In this document: piece after piece, positions 8,411 to 16,363 of the stretch
Layout: every line of letters starts with the position of its first letter
Numbering within the stretch: position 1 is the first letter of the stretch
Origin: Thermaerobacter sp. PB12/4term
Lineage (GTDB): Bacteria > Bacillota > Sulfobacillia > Thermaerobacterales > Thermaerobacteraceae
Assembly (NCBI RefSeq): GCF_003403315.2
Contig: NZ_CP048407.1
Coordinates: forward strand, 1,674,001-1,738,000
Reading direction: 5' to 3'
DNA length: 64,000 nucleotides
Translations under genes and position numbers: made by a program
Notes under the pieces: generated by a model
Databases searched by the model: none
What the model was told of the DNA's origin: nothing
The model's input: only the letters and a program-made list of their open reading frames with translations

Positions 8411-10890
8411 CGGAGATCACCTCCCCCCGCAGCCTGGGGCTGCCGCCGGCCGTCGGGGCCGATGCCGTGGCGGCGCAAGAGGGCCAGCACCCGCTGGCGG
8501 GTGAGGGGCAGTTCCCGCACGGGGATGCCCGTGGCGTGGTAGAAGGCGTTGGCGATGGCCGCCGCCGTGGGGATGATCGGCGGCTCCCCCGCCCCCTTGA
8601 CCCCCAGGTTGTTGCCATGAGGATCGGGCTCTCCGGTGAAGGCCACGTGCAGCCGCGGGATGTCGGCCACCGTGGGCACCCGGTAGTTCTCCAGGTTGGG
8701 GTTGAGCACCCGGCCGCTCAGCGGGTCCATGACCCGTTCCTCCATGAGCGCGAACCCCAATCCCTGGATCATGCCGCCCTCCATCTGGGCCGCCGCCGTC
8801 AGGGGGTTCACCACCCGGCCGATGTCGTGGACGGCCCAGAGGTCGAGCACGCGTACCTCGCCGGTGGCCGGATCGACCTCCACCTCGGCGAACTGCGCGC
8901 CGAAGGTGTGGATGGCGTACTCGTCGGGGTTGGGGCCGCGGCTGCCGCGGCCGGTGATCACGTACTGGCCGAGGGTCTTGCCGAGCTCCTGGAAGGTGAC
9001 CGCCCTGTCGGGAGCCCCCCTGACCTGCACCCGGCCTGGAGGAACCAGCTCCAGATCCCTCGGATCGGCCTCCAGAAGCCCGCCCGCCAGCTCCAGGATC
9101 TGGCGGGCGGCATCCGCCGCCGCCGACCGCACCGCCGGTCCCATGGAAGGTACCGTCATGCTGCCGGCGCTGATGGGGGCGTAAGGCCCGCCGTCGGTAT
9201 CCCCCAGCTGCACCCGCACCCGCTCCAGGGGCAGGGCCAGTTCTTCCGCGGCGATCTGGGCCAGCACGGTGCGCGTGCCGGTTCCGATGTCCTGGCCCGC
9301 CGTCACCACCGTAGCCGTACCGTCCGGATGAACCCGCACCTCGGCCTGGGCCGGAGGACCGCCCGCGCCACCCCAGATCTGGCTGGCCATGCCGATGCCC
9401 CGCAGCCGGCGCCGGCGGCCGGCTCCGCCTTCCGCAACCGGGCCACCCGGTCCCTCCGTCGCGGGGGCCCCGGCACCGGTCCCGGTGGCGGTCCCGTCGC
9501 CGCCGGCCCCCTGAGCGGCGGCCTCAAGGGCGACAACGCCCGGCACACCCCATCCTCTTCCGCCGCGCTTGGCCTGCCAGCCCGCCATGGCGGCTCCCAT
9601 GGCGTAGGCCTGCCGCAGCCCCTTGGAGGAGTAGGGCCGGCCGCTGGTGGGGTCGACCTCCGCGTAGTTGCGCAGCCGCAGCTCCAGGGGGTCCAGGACG
9701 AGCCGGCGGGCCAGCTCGTCCATCAGCACCTCCAGCGCCACCGTGCCCTCCACGTAGCCCGGCGCCCGGAAGGCGGCGGTGGGCCCGGTGTTGGTGTGGA
9801 CCGGCACCTCCACCGTGCGCACGTTGGGAATGGCGTACAGCTGGCGGGCCGGGCCACCGATGCTGCCGGGGCTGCCCAGGACTCCCACGGCGGCATAGGC
9901 CTCCAGGTCCAGGGCCACCAGCCTGCCGTCGGCCCGGGCACCCAGCTTGAGCCGCTGCAGGGTGCTGTGGCGGTTGCCCGCCGCCAGGTTCTCCTCCTCC
10001 CGGTCCAGCACGCAGCGCACCGGCCGCCCCAGCTCCCGGCTGAGGATACCCGCCAGCACCGTGTACTTGTGCAGCCCGTTCTTGCTGCCGAAGCCGCCGC
10101 CCATGTGCTCCTTGACCACCCGCACCCGGTGCACGGGCAGCCCGAAGAGCTGGGCAAACCGATCCCGGACGCCGAACAGGTGCTGGGTGGAGTCGTAGAT
10201 GGTCACCCGATCCTGCTGCCAGTCCACCACGCTGCCGTGGGTCTCCATGCAGTTGTGCAGCTGCACCGGGGTCCGGAAGGTGCCCTCGACCACCACCTCG
10301 GCCTCGCGAAAGCCGGCCTCCAGGTCCCCGCGGCTGTAGCGGGTGGCCCGGTCCCAGCGCACGTTGCCCTGGGGCCGCACGGGCGGGGCGTCGGGCTTCA
10401 TGGCCTCTTCCAGGTCGACCACAAAGGGCAACGGCTCGTACTCCACCTCCAGGGCCGCCGCGGCGGCCCGGGCGGTCTCGAGGTCGCGGGCCGCCACCAC
10501 CGCCACCTCATCCCCGTGGTAGCGCACCACCGGGTTGAGGACGCGATCCCCCTCGCGGCCCCAGGGAATGGGCGGGCAGTTCTCATGGGTCAAAACGGCC
10601 AGGACCCCCGGGATGGCCAGGGCCCGCTCCGCCCGGACAGAGCGGATCCGGGCGTGGGGATAAGGGCTCCGTACGACCATCGCATGGACCATGCCGGGCA
10701 GCCGCACGTCGTGGGTGTAGCGGGCGCGCCCGGTGACCTTCTCCCAGCCGTCCATCCGCGGCACGGGCCGGCCGATGTAACGCAGCTGGCCTTCCCCGGG
10801 CAGCGGCCCCGCGGGGTCGTCCTCGACCACCACGAACCGCTCCTGGACCCGGCCTTCGAATTCGAAGCGGGTCTTAACCAGCCGCGGCAC
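8407..10890 (-). CDS. Molybdenum hydroxylase large (Moco) subunit, PaoC/XdhA-like
   Basis: This 827-residue catalytic subunit binds molybdopterin and hydroxylates an aldehyde or heterocycle. It carries the a/b hammerhead (RYIGRPVPRMDGWEKVTG), the Moco motifs GGGFGSK, FRAPGYVEGT and GQDIGTGT, and the catalytic Glu in VKGAGEPP about 60 residues from the C-terminus. A low-complexity insert of about 60 residues (Gly/Ala/Thr, then RRRR) interrupts the middle, making it longer than PaoC. I chose the GTG at 10890 for its GGAGGAGGGG site; it overlaps the end of the small-subunit gene by 17 nt. It needs a Moco pathway, and moaA lies 7 kb away. The substrate is unknown. Confidence 0.92.
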   Translation of the reverse strand: MPRLVKTRFEFEGRVQERFVVVEDDPAGPLPGEGQLRYIGRPVPRMDGWEKVTGRARYTHDVRLPGMVHAMVVRSPYPHARIRSVRAERALAIPGVLAVLTHENCPPIPWGREGDRVLNPVVRYHGDEVAVVAARDLETARAAAAALEVEYEPLPFVVDLEEAMKPDAPPVRPQGNVRWDRATRYSRGDLEAGFREAEVVVEGTFRTPVQLHNCMETHGSVVDWQQDRVTIYDSTQHLFGVRDRFAQLFGLPVHRVRVVKEHMGGGFGSKNGLHKYTVLAGILSRELGRPVRCVLDREEENLAAGNRHSTLQRLKLGARADGRLVALDLEAYAAVGVLGSPGSIGGPARQLYAIPNVRTVEVPVHTNTGPTAAFRAPGYVEGTVALEVLMDELARRLVLDPLELRLRNYAEVDPTSGRPYSSKGLRQAYAMGAAMAGWQAKRGGRGWGVPGVVALEAAAQGAGGDGTATGTGAGAPATEGPGGPVAEGGAGRRRRLRGIGMASQIWGGAGGPPAQAEVRVHPDGTATVVTAGQDIGTGTRTVLAQIAAEELALPLERVRVQLGDTDGGPYAPISAGSMTVPSMGPAVRSAAADAARQILELAGGLLEADPRDLELVPPGRVQVRGAPDRAVTFQELGKTLGQYVITGRGSRGPNPDEYAIHTFGAQFAEVEVDPATGEVRVLDLWAVHDIGRVVNPLTAAAQMEGGMIQGLGFALMEERVMDPLSGRVLNPNLENYRVPTVADIPRLHVAFTGEPDPHGNNLGVKGAGEPPIIPTAAAIANAFYHATGIPVRELPLTRQRVLALLRRHGIGPDGRRQPQAAGGGDLR

Positions 10891-11533
10891 CGGACACCCC
10901 TCCTCCGCCACCGGCCCCGCCCAGCGCCCCGGCAGCTCGCAGGGCGGCCTGCACGATCCGGGTGTAGGCCCCACACCGGCAGAGGTTGCCGGACAGCGCG
11001 GCCACCACCTGCTCCCTGGTGGGGTGGGGCTCCCCGTCCAGCAGGGCCTTGACGGCCATGATCTGCCCGGGCGTGCAGAAACCGCACTGCAGGGCGTCCT
11101 CCGCGATGAACGCTTCCTGGATGGGGTGCAGGCGATCGCCCCGGGCCAGCCCCTCCACGGTCTCCACCCGGCTGCCGTCGCAGGCGGCCACGGGCACCAG
11201 GCAGCTGTACACCAGCTCCCCGTCGACGATCACACTGCACGCCCCGCAATTGCCTTCCCCGCAGCCGATCTTGGTCCCCGTCAGGCCGAGCCGCTCGCGG
11301 AGGAACGCAGCCAGGGTGAGGCCCGCCGGAACGTCCCCCACCCAGGTCTCCCCGTTGACCACCAGGCGGACGGGAACCTGGGCGCGGAACGCCGGCAGGG
11401 TTGATCCTCCGGCTCCGGCTTCCGGTTCCCGGGAGCCGGGTTCGTCCCCGACCCCGGGGAAAGCGCCGCCGACAGGCTCGCCGCCTGGAAGTCCGCCGCG
11501 GCCCCCGTTCCCGCCGCTGCGATCCCTGGACAA
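10874..11533 (-). CDS. Molybdenum hydroxylase [2Fe-2S] small subunit (PaoA/CoxS-like)
   Basis: This subunit carries the two [2Fe-2S] clusters linking Moco to FAD. The plant-type site reads GCGEGNCGAC followed by a distal Cys (YSCLVP). The second, all-helical site has CGFCTPGQ and NLCRCG. The core starts near VRLVVNGE, about 50 residues in. Upstream the frame continues through a Gly/Pro-rich tract to a TTG at 11533, which has GGAGG 12 nt before it and follows the enoyl-CoA hydratase stop by 17 nt. That start gives 219 residues, longer than the usual 160. The long N-terminus has no Tat or Sec signal, so the enzyme is likely cytoplasmic. The start is the least certain part. Confidence 0.85.
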   Translation of the reverse strand: MSRDRSGGNGGRGGLPGGEPVGGAFPGVGDEPGSREPEAGAGGSTLPAFRAQVPVRLVVNGETWVGDVPAGLTLAAFLRERLGLTGTKIGCGEGNCGACSVIVDGELVYSCLVPVAACDGSRVETVEGLARGDRLHPIQEAFIAEDALQCGFCTPGQIMAVKALLDGEPHPTREQVVAALSGNLCRCGAYTRIVQAALRAAGALGGAGGGGGVSGAAAG

Positions 11534-11550
11534 CGTGTCCCGTCGCCTCC

Positions 11551-12351
11551 TTACCGGCCCTTCCACTGGGGGGCCCGCTTCTCCAGAAAGGCCTGCATGC
11601 CTTCCTTCTGGTCTTCCGTGGCGAACAGGCTGTAGAACAGCCGCCGCTCGAACTCCAGCCCCGCCCCCAGGGGCGTCTCGTAAGCCTGCAGCACCGCCGC
11701 CTTGGCCATCTGCACCGCCAGCGGCGGCATGCCCGCAATGGCGTGGGCCAGCCGCACGGCCTCGGGCAGGCACTGCTCGTCGGGCACCACCCGCGTGACG
11801 AGCCCCCACGCCTCGGCTTCCCGGGCGGGGATCATCCGTCCCGTCAGGATGGCCTCCATGGCCTTGTACTTCCCGGCCACGCGGGTCAGCCGCTGGGTGC
11901 CGCCGGCGCCGGGGATCACGCCGATCTTGATCTCCGGCTGGCCGAACTGGGCCGACTCGCCTGCGATGATGATGTCGCAGCCCATGGCCAGCTCAAACCC
12001 GCCGCCCAGGCAGTAGCCCTGGACCGCGGCGATCACCGGCTTGCGAATGCGCCACAGGCGCTGCCAGGCGCCCAGCAGGTCGTCCCCGGTCACCTCGGCC
12101 AGGCCCTTGCCCGCCATCTCGGCGATGTCGGCGCCGGCGGCGAAAGCCCGCTCGTTGCCGGTTAGGACCATGCAGCGGATGTCCGGGTCGCGGTCGAACC
12201 CGGCCAGCGCCCCGGCCAGTTCTTCGATCAGGTCCCGCCGCAGGGCGTTGAGCACCTTCGGCCGGTTCAGACGGACGATCGCCACCGGCCCGTCGGTCTC
12301 CACCAGCAGGTACTCGTAACGGCGGTCCGCTCCATCCCCCGTTGCGGTCAA
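11551..12351 (-). CDS. Enoyl-CoA hydratase/isomerase (crotonase family)
   Basis: This 266-residue crotonase would hydrate 2-enoyl-CoA to 3-hydroxyacyl-CoA in beta-oxidation or aromatic degradation. Both catalytic glutamates of true hydratases can be aligned: one in GQPEIKIGVIPGAGG and one in KAMEAILTG. The oxyanion-hole region RAFAAGADI and the GGGFELAMGCD block are also conserved. The start is TTG at 12351, with GGAGGTGA 8 nt upstream. It heads a four-gene run with the molybdenum hydroxylase genes (17 nt to the small subunit). This hints that the hydroxylase acts on an acyl-CoA or that its product enters CoA-based breakdown; that link is inference. Confidence 0.92.
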   Translation of the reverse strand: MTATGDGADRRYEYLLVETDGPVAIVRLNRPKVLNALRRDLIEELAGALAGFDRDPDIRCMVLTGNERAFAAGADIAEMAGKGLAEVTGDDLLGAWQRLWRIRKPVIAAVQGYCLGGGFELAMGCDIIIAGESAQFGQPEIKIGVIPGAGGTQRLTRVAGKYKAMEAILTGRMIPAREAEAWGLVTRVVPDEQCLPEAVRLAHAIAGMPPLAVQMAKAAVLQAYETPLGAGLEFERRLFYSLFATEDQKEGMQAFLEKRAPQWKGR

Positions 12352-12683
12352 GCCCGGTCACCTCCGCCCATCCATTCGCCTGGGAGGAACCGGTTCCCTG
12401 CGGCGCCGGCGGGCTGCCCTGGATGCCCTGCCGGCCCGGGACCCCTGGTGCCGGAGCTGGGAGTTGCCCCCGGAGGGAACACCGCCCAGGTTGGTCAACT
12501 TCAAGGACCCCGGGTCGGACTCGGGACATTGTGGCCTGGTACTACTTGAGGGATGGTGTGGGAGGTACGCGACGTGGATGTAGCGGGTTATCATGGCATG
12601 CTCGGGCCGCCTCCGAGGGAGTGTGACGGCCTGACAAGGATCGCAATACAGGCGTTCAATACAAAAGGCTCGATGGATGACCA
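12352..12683. other. Gap upstream of the enoyl-CoA hydratase operon
   Basis: The half next to the hydratase is GC-rich and carries its ribosome site. The half from about 12540 onward becomes AT-richer and merges into the MNT/HEPN island. A minus-strand frame starting MITRYIHVAYL (about 12595) has no ribosome site or recognisable homology. I see no RNA gene or clear promoter. Confidence 0.4.
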
Positions 12684-12998
12684 TTAGTCATTCAAATACG
12701 CAATGAGTATTCGGAGGTCATCCAAGAACTCTTGGGCTTGTTCTAGTAGTTTGTATCAAGTGTCGATGAAATCCGGAACGAACTCCAGAGTGTTTTCGAT
12801 AGGTAATCCCCTGTTCTCCAAACCAAGCCTGAACGGCGTAAAACGCGGCATAATAAAGCCGGACTACGCATGCGAAAAGCGAACCCTGATTGTAGAGTGT
12901 CCAAGCATCATGCAGGCTCTCCTCCGATTTTTCCACCAGTTCAGTACATATTTTCTACGCAATTCATCGGCTTCGCGACGCGATGTTCCATCGCTCAC
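12684..12998 (-). pseudogene. Degenerate HEPN-domain toxin gene
   Basis: The remnant reads as a HEPN protein only if frames are joined. It starts at GTG 12998, overlapping the MNT stop as GTGA, with MSDGTSRREADELRRKY. It then shifts frame to ELVEKSEESLHDAW, SLFACVVRLYYAAFYAVQAW and YRKHSGVRSGFHRH. The central helix that normally holds the RNase-like R-x(4-6)-H region is missing. A third frame supplies a HEPN-like end, EQAQEFLDDLRILIAYLND, to TAA at 12684. So there are at least two frame changes plus a deletion of about 30 codons. The gene is almost certainly inactive, and base composition is much more AT-rich than the neighbours. Confidence 0.75.
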
Positions 12999-13345
12999 AA
13001 CTGAACCCCCTCCAGATCGACGTTTTCCCGAAGGGCCGACACCGAATGAATACCGTGATTCCACGATTCTTCAGGAATGACGATGGTAGAAATGGTGGTT
13101 CCATAGCGTGCATTGATGTCCGTCACGACGCTGGTAATGACCTGGTGGCGCTCTCTGTGCTGTAACTCTCCTCGTGTTAACACGAGCACATCGATGTCAG
13201 ATTCCTCGTCTCTGTCACCCCGGGCAGTTGACCCAAAAAGAACTAAGCGGCTAATGCGGCGGTCGGCAAGCAATCGTTGTTTCAGTTCATGCAACGCGCG
13301 ATACTCCTCCCGCGTGAGGGGCAAATGATCAAGCCGCTGTGGCAT
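12995..13345 (-). CDS. MNT-domain nucleotidyltransferase (antitoxin of an MNT/HEPN pair)
   Basis: This 116-residue minimal nucleotidyltransferase has an intact polymerase-beta-type site FGSTARGDRDEESDIDVLVL (GS and DxD), near residues 37-56. In MNT/HEPN toxin-antitoxin modules such proteins silence the HEPN RNase by adding nucleotides to it. Here the HEPN partner immediately downstream is broken, so the antitoxin is probably a leftover or serves other HEPN proteins. The ATG at 13345 follows GGGGGTG. The gene sits in an AT-richer island inside a very GC-rich chromosome, a sign of horizontal acquisition. Confidence 0.85.
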   Translation of the reverse strand: MPQRLDHLPLTREEYRALHELKQRLLADRRISRLVLFGSTARGDRDEESDIDVLVLTRGELQHRERHQVITSVVTDINARYGTTISTIVIPEESWNHGIHSVSALRENVDLEGVQL

Positions 13346-13597
13346 TGTCCGGGCACCCCCGTTGAACGCTTTCGCTACCTAGTTTACCTTGGCTTGATTT
13401 TATGCTCACCCCATGCGCTCGCGGGCCTTGAGCCTCCCGCCACGGCCGTTCAGTGAGCCCGGGGGCCGCACCGGTATGGCCGGTCTCGCCCACACGCTGC
13501 CCATGCGGACCCCGGGGCCGCGCGGGCCCCCATGCGGCCGCCCGCCGGTCGGGCCGTCCGCCGCCGGGCAGCCGCCTCAGCCGTTGTGCGGCGGCTT

Positions 13598-13606
13598 TGC
13601 TATGAT
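13598..13606 (+). promoter_or_regulatory. Extended -10 promoter candidate before the PEP-synthase-like membrane protein
   Basis: TGCTATGAT is an extended -10 element (TGn plus TATGAT, 5 of 6 matches to TATAAT), 58 nt before the GTG at 13664. No -35 box is recognisable at 16-18 nt. The remaining 13346-13600 gap is GC-rich towards this promoter and AT-rich near the MNT gene, with no gene seen. Confidence 0.4.
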
Positions 13607-13663
13607 GAGCAGGGTGCCGCCCGCGGCACCAACCTTTGAACGGCCCTGTGGAGGAACGAGCCC

Positions 13664-15757
13664 GTGACCAGTAACGCCCACCCGCAACCCCGGCCGGGTG
13701 CCGGTCCGGAGGTCCGCACAGTGACCGGCACGGCCGCCCCTGACCCGGAGCCAGCCGGCGCCAGGCCGGCAGGCGCCAACGGGACTCCTGGGGCTCCGGC
13801 TGATGGCGCCCCCTCCACCGCACCGCCGGTGGCCTCGCCCCCGGCGGGTCCACCCGGCGGCAGGCCGGGCGACACCCCGAGGGGAGAGGACAGCGGCCTC
13901 AACCTCGCCGGGACCGGACCCCTGGCACCGTGGAGCCTTCTACCCCGTGCCTGGCTTGAACCGGCCGGCGGGCGCCCGGGCCCGTGGCGCCGGGAAGAGG
14001 CTCTGGCGCCGCGCCCGCTGACCCGCTATTCCGCCGCCCTGTGGCGGGAGGAGCTGCCGGACCTGACGGCGCGGATCAGCCGGGACCTATCGCTGCCCAG
14101 CGCCGGTGTCGACCTGACCGTGGACGAACACGGCCATCTCCTGGCCCGCCCCCTTCCGGCCGCCGCCTGGCCGGGGGCTCTGGCCTGGCGGGCCGCCCGC
14201 CACGGCTGGATCGCCGCCCGCCAGGCGGCCGAGCTGGTTCGCTGGTGGGACGAGCAGGGTGCCCGGACCCTGCTGGCCGACGTCGGCGAGCTGCGCCTGC
14301 GGGTGATCCCCCTGGAGCGGGCCGGGGGGACCCCCGGCGGGCCCGGCCGGTCCGGCGAGCCCGGGCGGCTCCAGGAATGGCGCCGGACCCTGGAACGCTG
14401 CCGGGACATCTGGCGGGCTCACCTGGACCGGCTCCTGCGGCTCGAAGCCCTGGCGACCCTTAGCCTCTGGCAGCTGGACGCCCTCTTGCAGGCCTTTCAG
14501 CTGCCCGGTGCCCCGCGGGCGGGCGACCTGGTGCCCGTTCCGGCGGTGGTGGCGGAGATGGGCCAGCGGCTCTGGCACATGGCCGCCCGCGGCCGGGAAG
14601 CAGGGGCGGTGGCGGCCGTCTTCCGGGAACCGCCCTACCATCCCCGGCTGTCGCGCCTTGCCCAGGGCGTCCCCGGTCCCGACGGAGGAGCGTCGCCGCA
14701 ACACGGCGGGCCGGTGGCCGCCTTCCTGGAGCTGTGGGGCCAGTTCATCGAGCGGTACGGGTATGTGGCCTTGCCCGCGGCCGAGCTGGCGGAGCCCACC
14801 TGGGCGGAAGACCCCGAGCCCGCCCTGGCCTGGCTGGCCCGGTTCTTCCAGGACCGGGGGCTCAGCCCCATCGCCGCGGAGATCAACGCCCAGCGGCGCC
14901 AGCAGCAGCTGGAGGAGGTCATCCGCCAGCACCTGGCCCGGCGGCCCCTCGACCGGGGCCGCATCGAGGAGACCCGGCGGCTGGCCGAGGCCACCACCCG
15001 GGTGGCCGCGGAGATGGGCTACCACATGCTGGTCCTCAGGTCCTGGTGGCGGCGGGCGGTGCTGGGGGCCGGGAGAAACCTGGCCGCCGCCGGGCGGCTG
15101 GAGGTTCCCGCCGCCGTGTGGCAGCTTGCGCCCAGGGAGCTGGAAGCACTCCTGGGCAGAGGGCCCGGCGGGGGTCAGGCCTCGTCCCACGGCCCGGCCA
15201 CCGCGACGGCCGGGCGCCACCCGGAGCGCCCCGGGGCCCCTTCCGGGACCCCAGGCCAGGTACGCCCCGCTGCCGCCGCCCCGGCGGCCCGCCCGGAGGG
15301 CGAGGAGGGGGCCGCCGCACGGGCCGGGGACCACCCCGGCAAGGGCCGCGGCGGGGCCCGTCGCGAGCACGAGCACCCGGACGAGAGCCGCGAGCGACCC
15401 GGCAGGGGCCATGACCAGCGGCGCAGCGAGCCAGCCGCTCCACCGGACGAGGAACGCCTCGAGCGGGCCCGCCAGCGGGCGCACCGCTTTTTCCGCTATG
15501 CCGGGATGGCGTACTTCGCCCTGCTGGCGCTGATCCCGCTGATCATGGCCCGCCAGGGCCTGCTCTGGTGGGGCCTGCGGGAGATGGCCCTCCTGGTCGT
15601 CGAGATCGTAGTGGTGCTGGCACCGCTCACCGCCGTCGCAGGGGCCGTCTACCTGCTGGCCCGGGGCCGGGGCCGGAAGCCGCGGCCCCGAGCCCGGACC
15701 CGGGACGAACGGGCAGCCGGCGCCGGGGAAGCGGCCGGGCCGGGCCAGCCCGGATAG
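13664..15757 (+). CDS. Membrane protein with a PEP-synthase-like central helical region
   Basis: I do not recognise a named family for this 697-residue protein. The first 80 residues are Pro/Ala/Gly-rich. Residues 210-500 resemble the all-helical linker of PEP-synthase/rifampin-phosphotransferase-like proteins: a long RLEALATLSLWQLDALL helix, FIERYGYVALPAAELAEPTW (family FL.RYG...E motif), then RRLAEATTRVAAEMGYHMLVL and a LAPRELEALLG tail. The ATP-grasp domain and the phosphohistidine swivelling domain of that family are both missing. A charged 90-residue linker leads to two hydrophobic helices near residues 620-675 and a basic tail. GTG 13664 follows GGAGGAACGAGCCC. Resemblance is judged by eye; the function is unknown. 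Confidence 0.6.
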   Translation: MTSNAHPQPRPGAGPEVRTVTGTAAPDPEPAGARPAGANGTPGAPADGAPSTAPPVASPPAGPPGGRPGDTPRGEDSGLNLAGTGPLAPWSLLPRAWLEPAGGRPGPWRREEALAPRPLTRYSAALWREELPDLTARISRDLSLPSAGVDLTVDEHGHLLARPLPAAAWPGALAWRAARHGWIAARQAAELVRWWDEQGARTLLADVGELRLRVIPLERAGGTPGGPGRSGEPGRLQEWRRTLERCRDIWRAHLDRLLRLEALATLSLWQLDALLQAFQLPGAPRAGDLVPVPAVVAEMGQRLWHMAARGREAGAVAAVFREPPYHPRLSRLAQGVPGPDGGASPQHGGPVAAFLELWGQFIERYGYVALPAAELAEPTWAEDPEPALAWLARFFQDRGLSPIAAEINAQRRQQQLEEVIRQHLARRPLDRGRIEETRRLAEATTRVAAEMGYHMLVLRSWWRRAVLGAGRNLAAAGRLEVPAAVWQLAPRELEALLGRGPGGGQASSHGPATATAGRHPERPGAPSGTPGQVRPAAAAPAARPEGEEGAAARAGDHPGKGRGGARREHEHPDESRERPGRGHDQRRSEPAAPPDEERLERARQRAHRFFRYAGMAYFALLALIPLIMARQGLLWWGLREMALLVVEIVVVLAPLTAVAGAVYLLARGRGRKPRPRARTRDERAAGAGEAAGPGQPG

Positions 15758-15940
15758 CCGCCGGCCCGGGTCACCGCGGGCTCGGGCATCCCGCCTGGCG
15801 CCCGCCGCCCGCCGGCGGTCGGGAGCAGCGGGCCTCTGGGGGCGGGGTGCCCGCCGGTCACCGCCGGGCGGGCTTGGTCCCGGCCCTTTCACGGCCGGGC
15901 CACCGGGCCAGCGAGCCGGCAGCCGGCCGGCTTCACCCGT

Positions 15941-15965
15941 CCCGGCAGGATGCACGCCTGCCGGG
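15941..15965. terminator. 9-bp hairpin between convergent genes
   Basis: CCCGGCAGG (15941-15949) pairs with CCTGCCGGG (15957-15965) around ATGCACG. A second 7-bp stem, CCCGGCC/GGCCGGG, lies at 15879-15899. Both sit between the convergent membrane-protein gene and the small hypothetical gene. No U-run, so a weak call. Confidence 0.4.
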
Positions 15966-16012
15966 GCGCCGCAAGCCCAGACCTCGCGGGCCTCGCGGGC
16001 CCCGCGCACCGG

Positions 16013-16363
16013 CTACGGCTGCCGGGCGGCCAGGTGCCCGCTGCGCTCCAGCCCCGCCCGCACCAGGTGGGCCAGGCTGTCTTCCTCCAGCCGGCCGATC
16101 ATCTCTTCCAGGGTGGAACCGGAGCAGGCCCAGTTGTCCTTGGCCGAATCGTAGCAGTACAGCAGCCAGCCCTCCGGGCAGCGGTAGATCTCCACCTTGC
16201 CCGGTCGGGTGAAGGGTTCGATGCGGGCCACCAGATCGGCTTCGAAGCGCAGGCGATTGCCCTGCGGCTGCACCCCGGGCGCCACGCGCCGCACCTCGTT
16301 CACCACCGTCGCCGAGGCGGGGTCAGCGGCCGGGTGGGACAGCTGCACTTCCTGAAGATCCAT
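16013..16363 (-). CDS. Hypothetical protein, 116 aa
   Basis: I do not recognise this small soluble protein. It has no signal peptide or membrane segment. Two Cys lie in GKVEIYRCPEGWLLYCYDS and another in NWACSG, and a helical C-terminus (LEEMIGRLEEDSLAHLV) follows. The ATG at 16363 has AGGAGGG upstream and lies inside the 3' end of the BtuF-like gene (41-nt overlap). The two are therefore cotranscribed and probably coupled. The predicted fold is a short beta-rich domain with a helical tail; this is inference from residue pattern only. Confidence 0.7.
   Translation of the reverse strand: MDLQEVQLSHPAADPASATVVNEVRRVAPGVQPQGNRLRFEADLVARIEPFTRPGKVEIYRCPEGWLLYCYDSAKDNWACSGSTLEEMIGRLEEDSLAHLVRAGLERSGHLAARQP

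Noticed and set aside
12358-12684. Minus-strand open frame between HEPN and the hydratase
   Set aside because: No ribosome site, no homology by eye, and it overlaps the hydratase upstream region.
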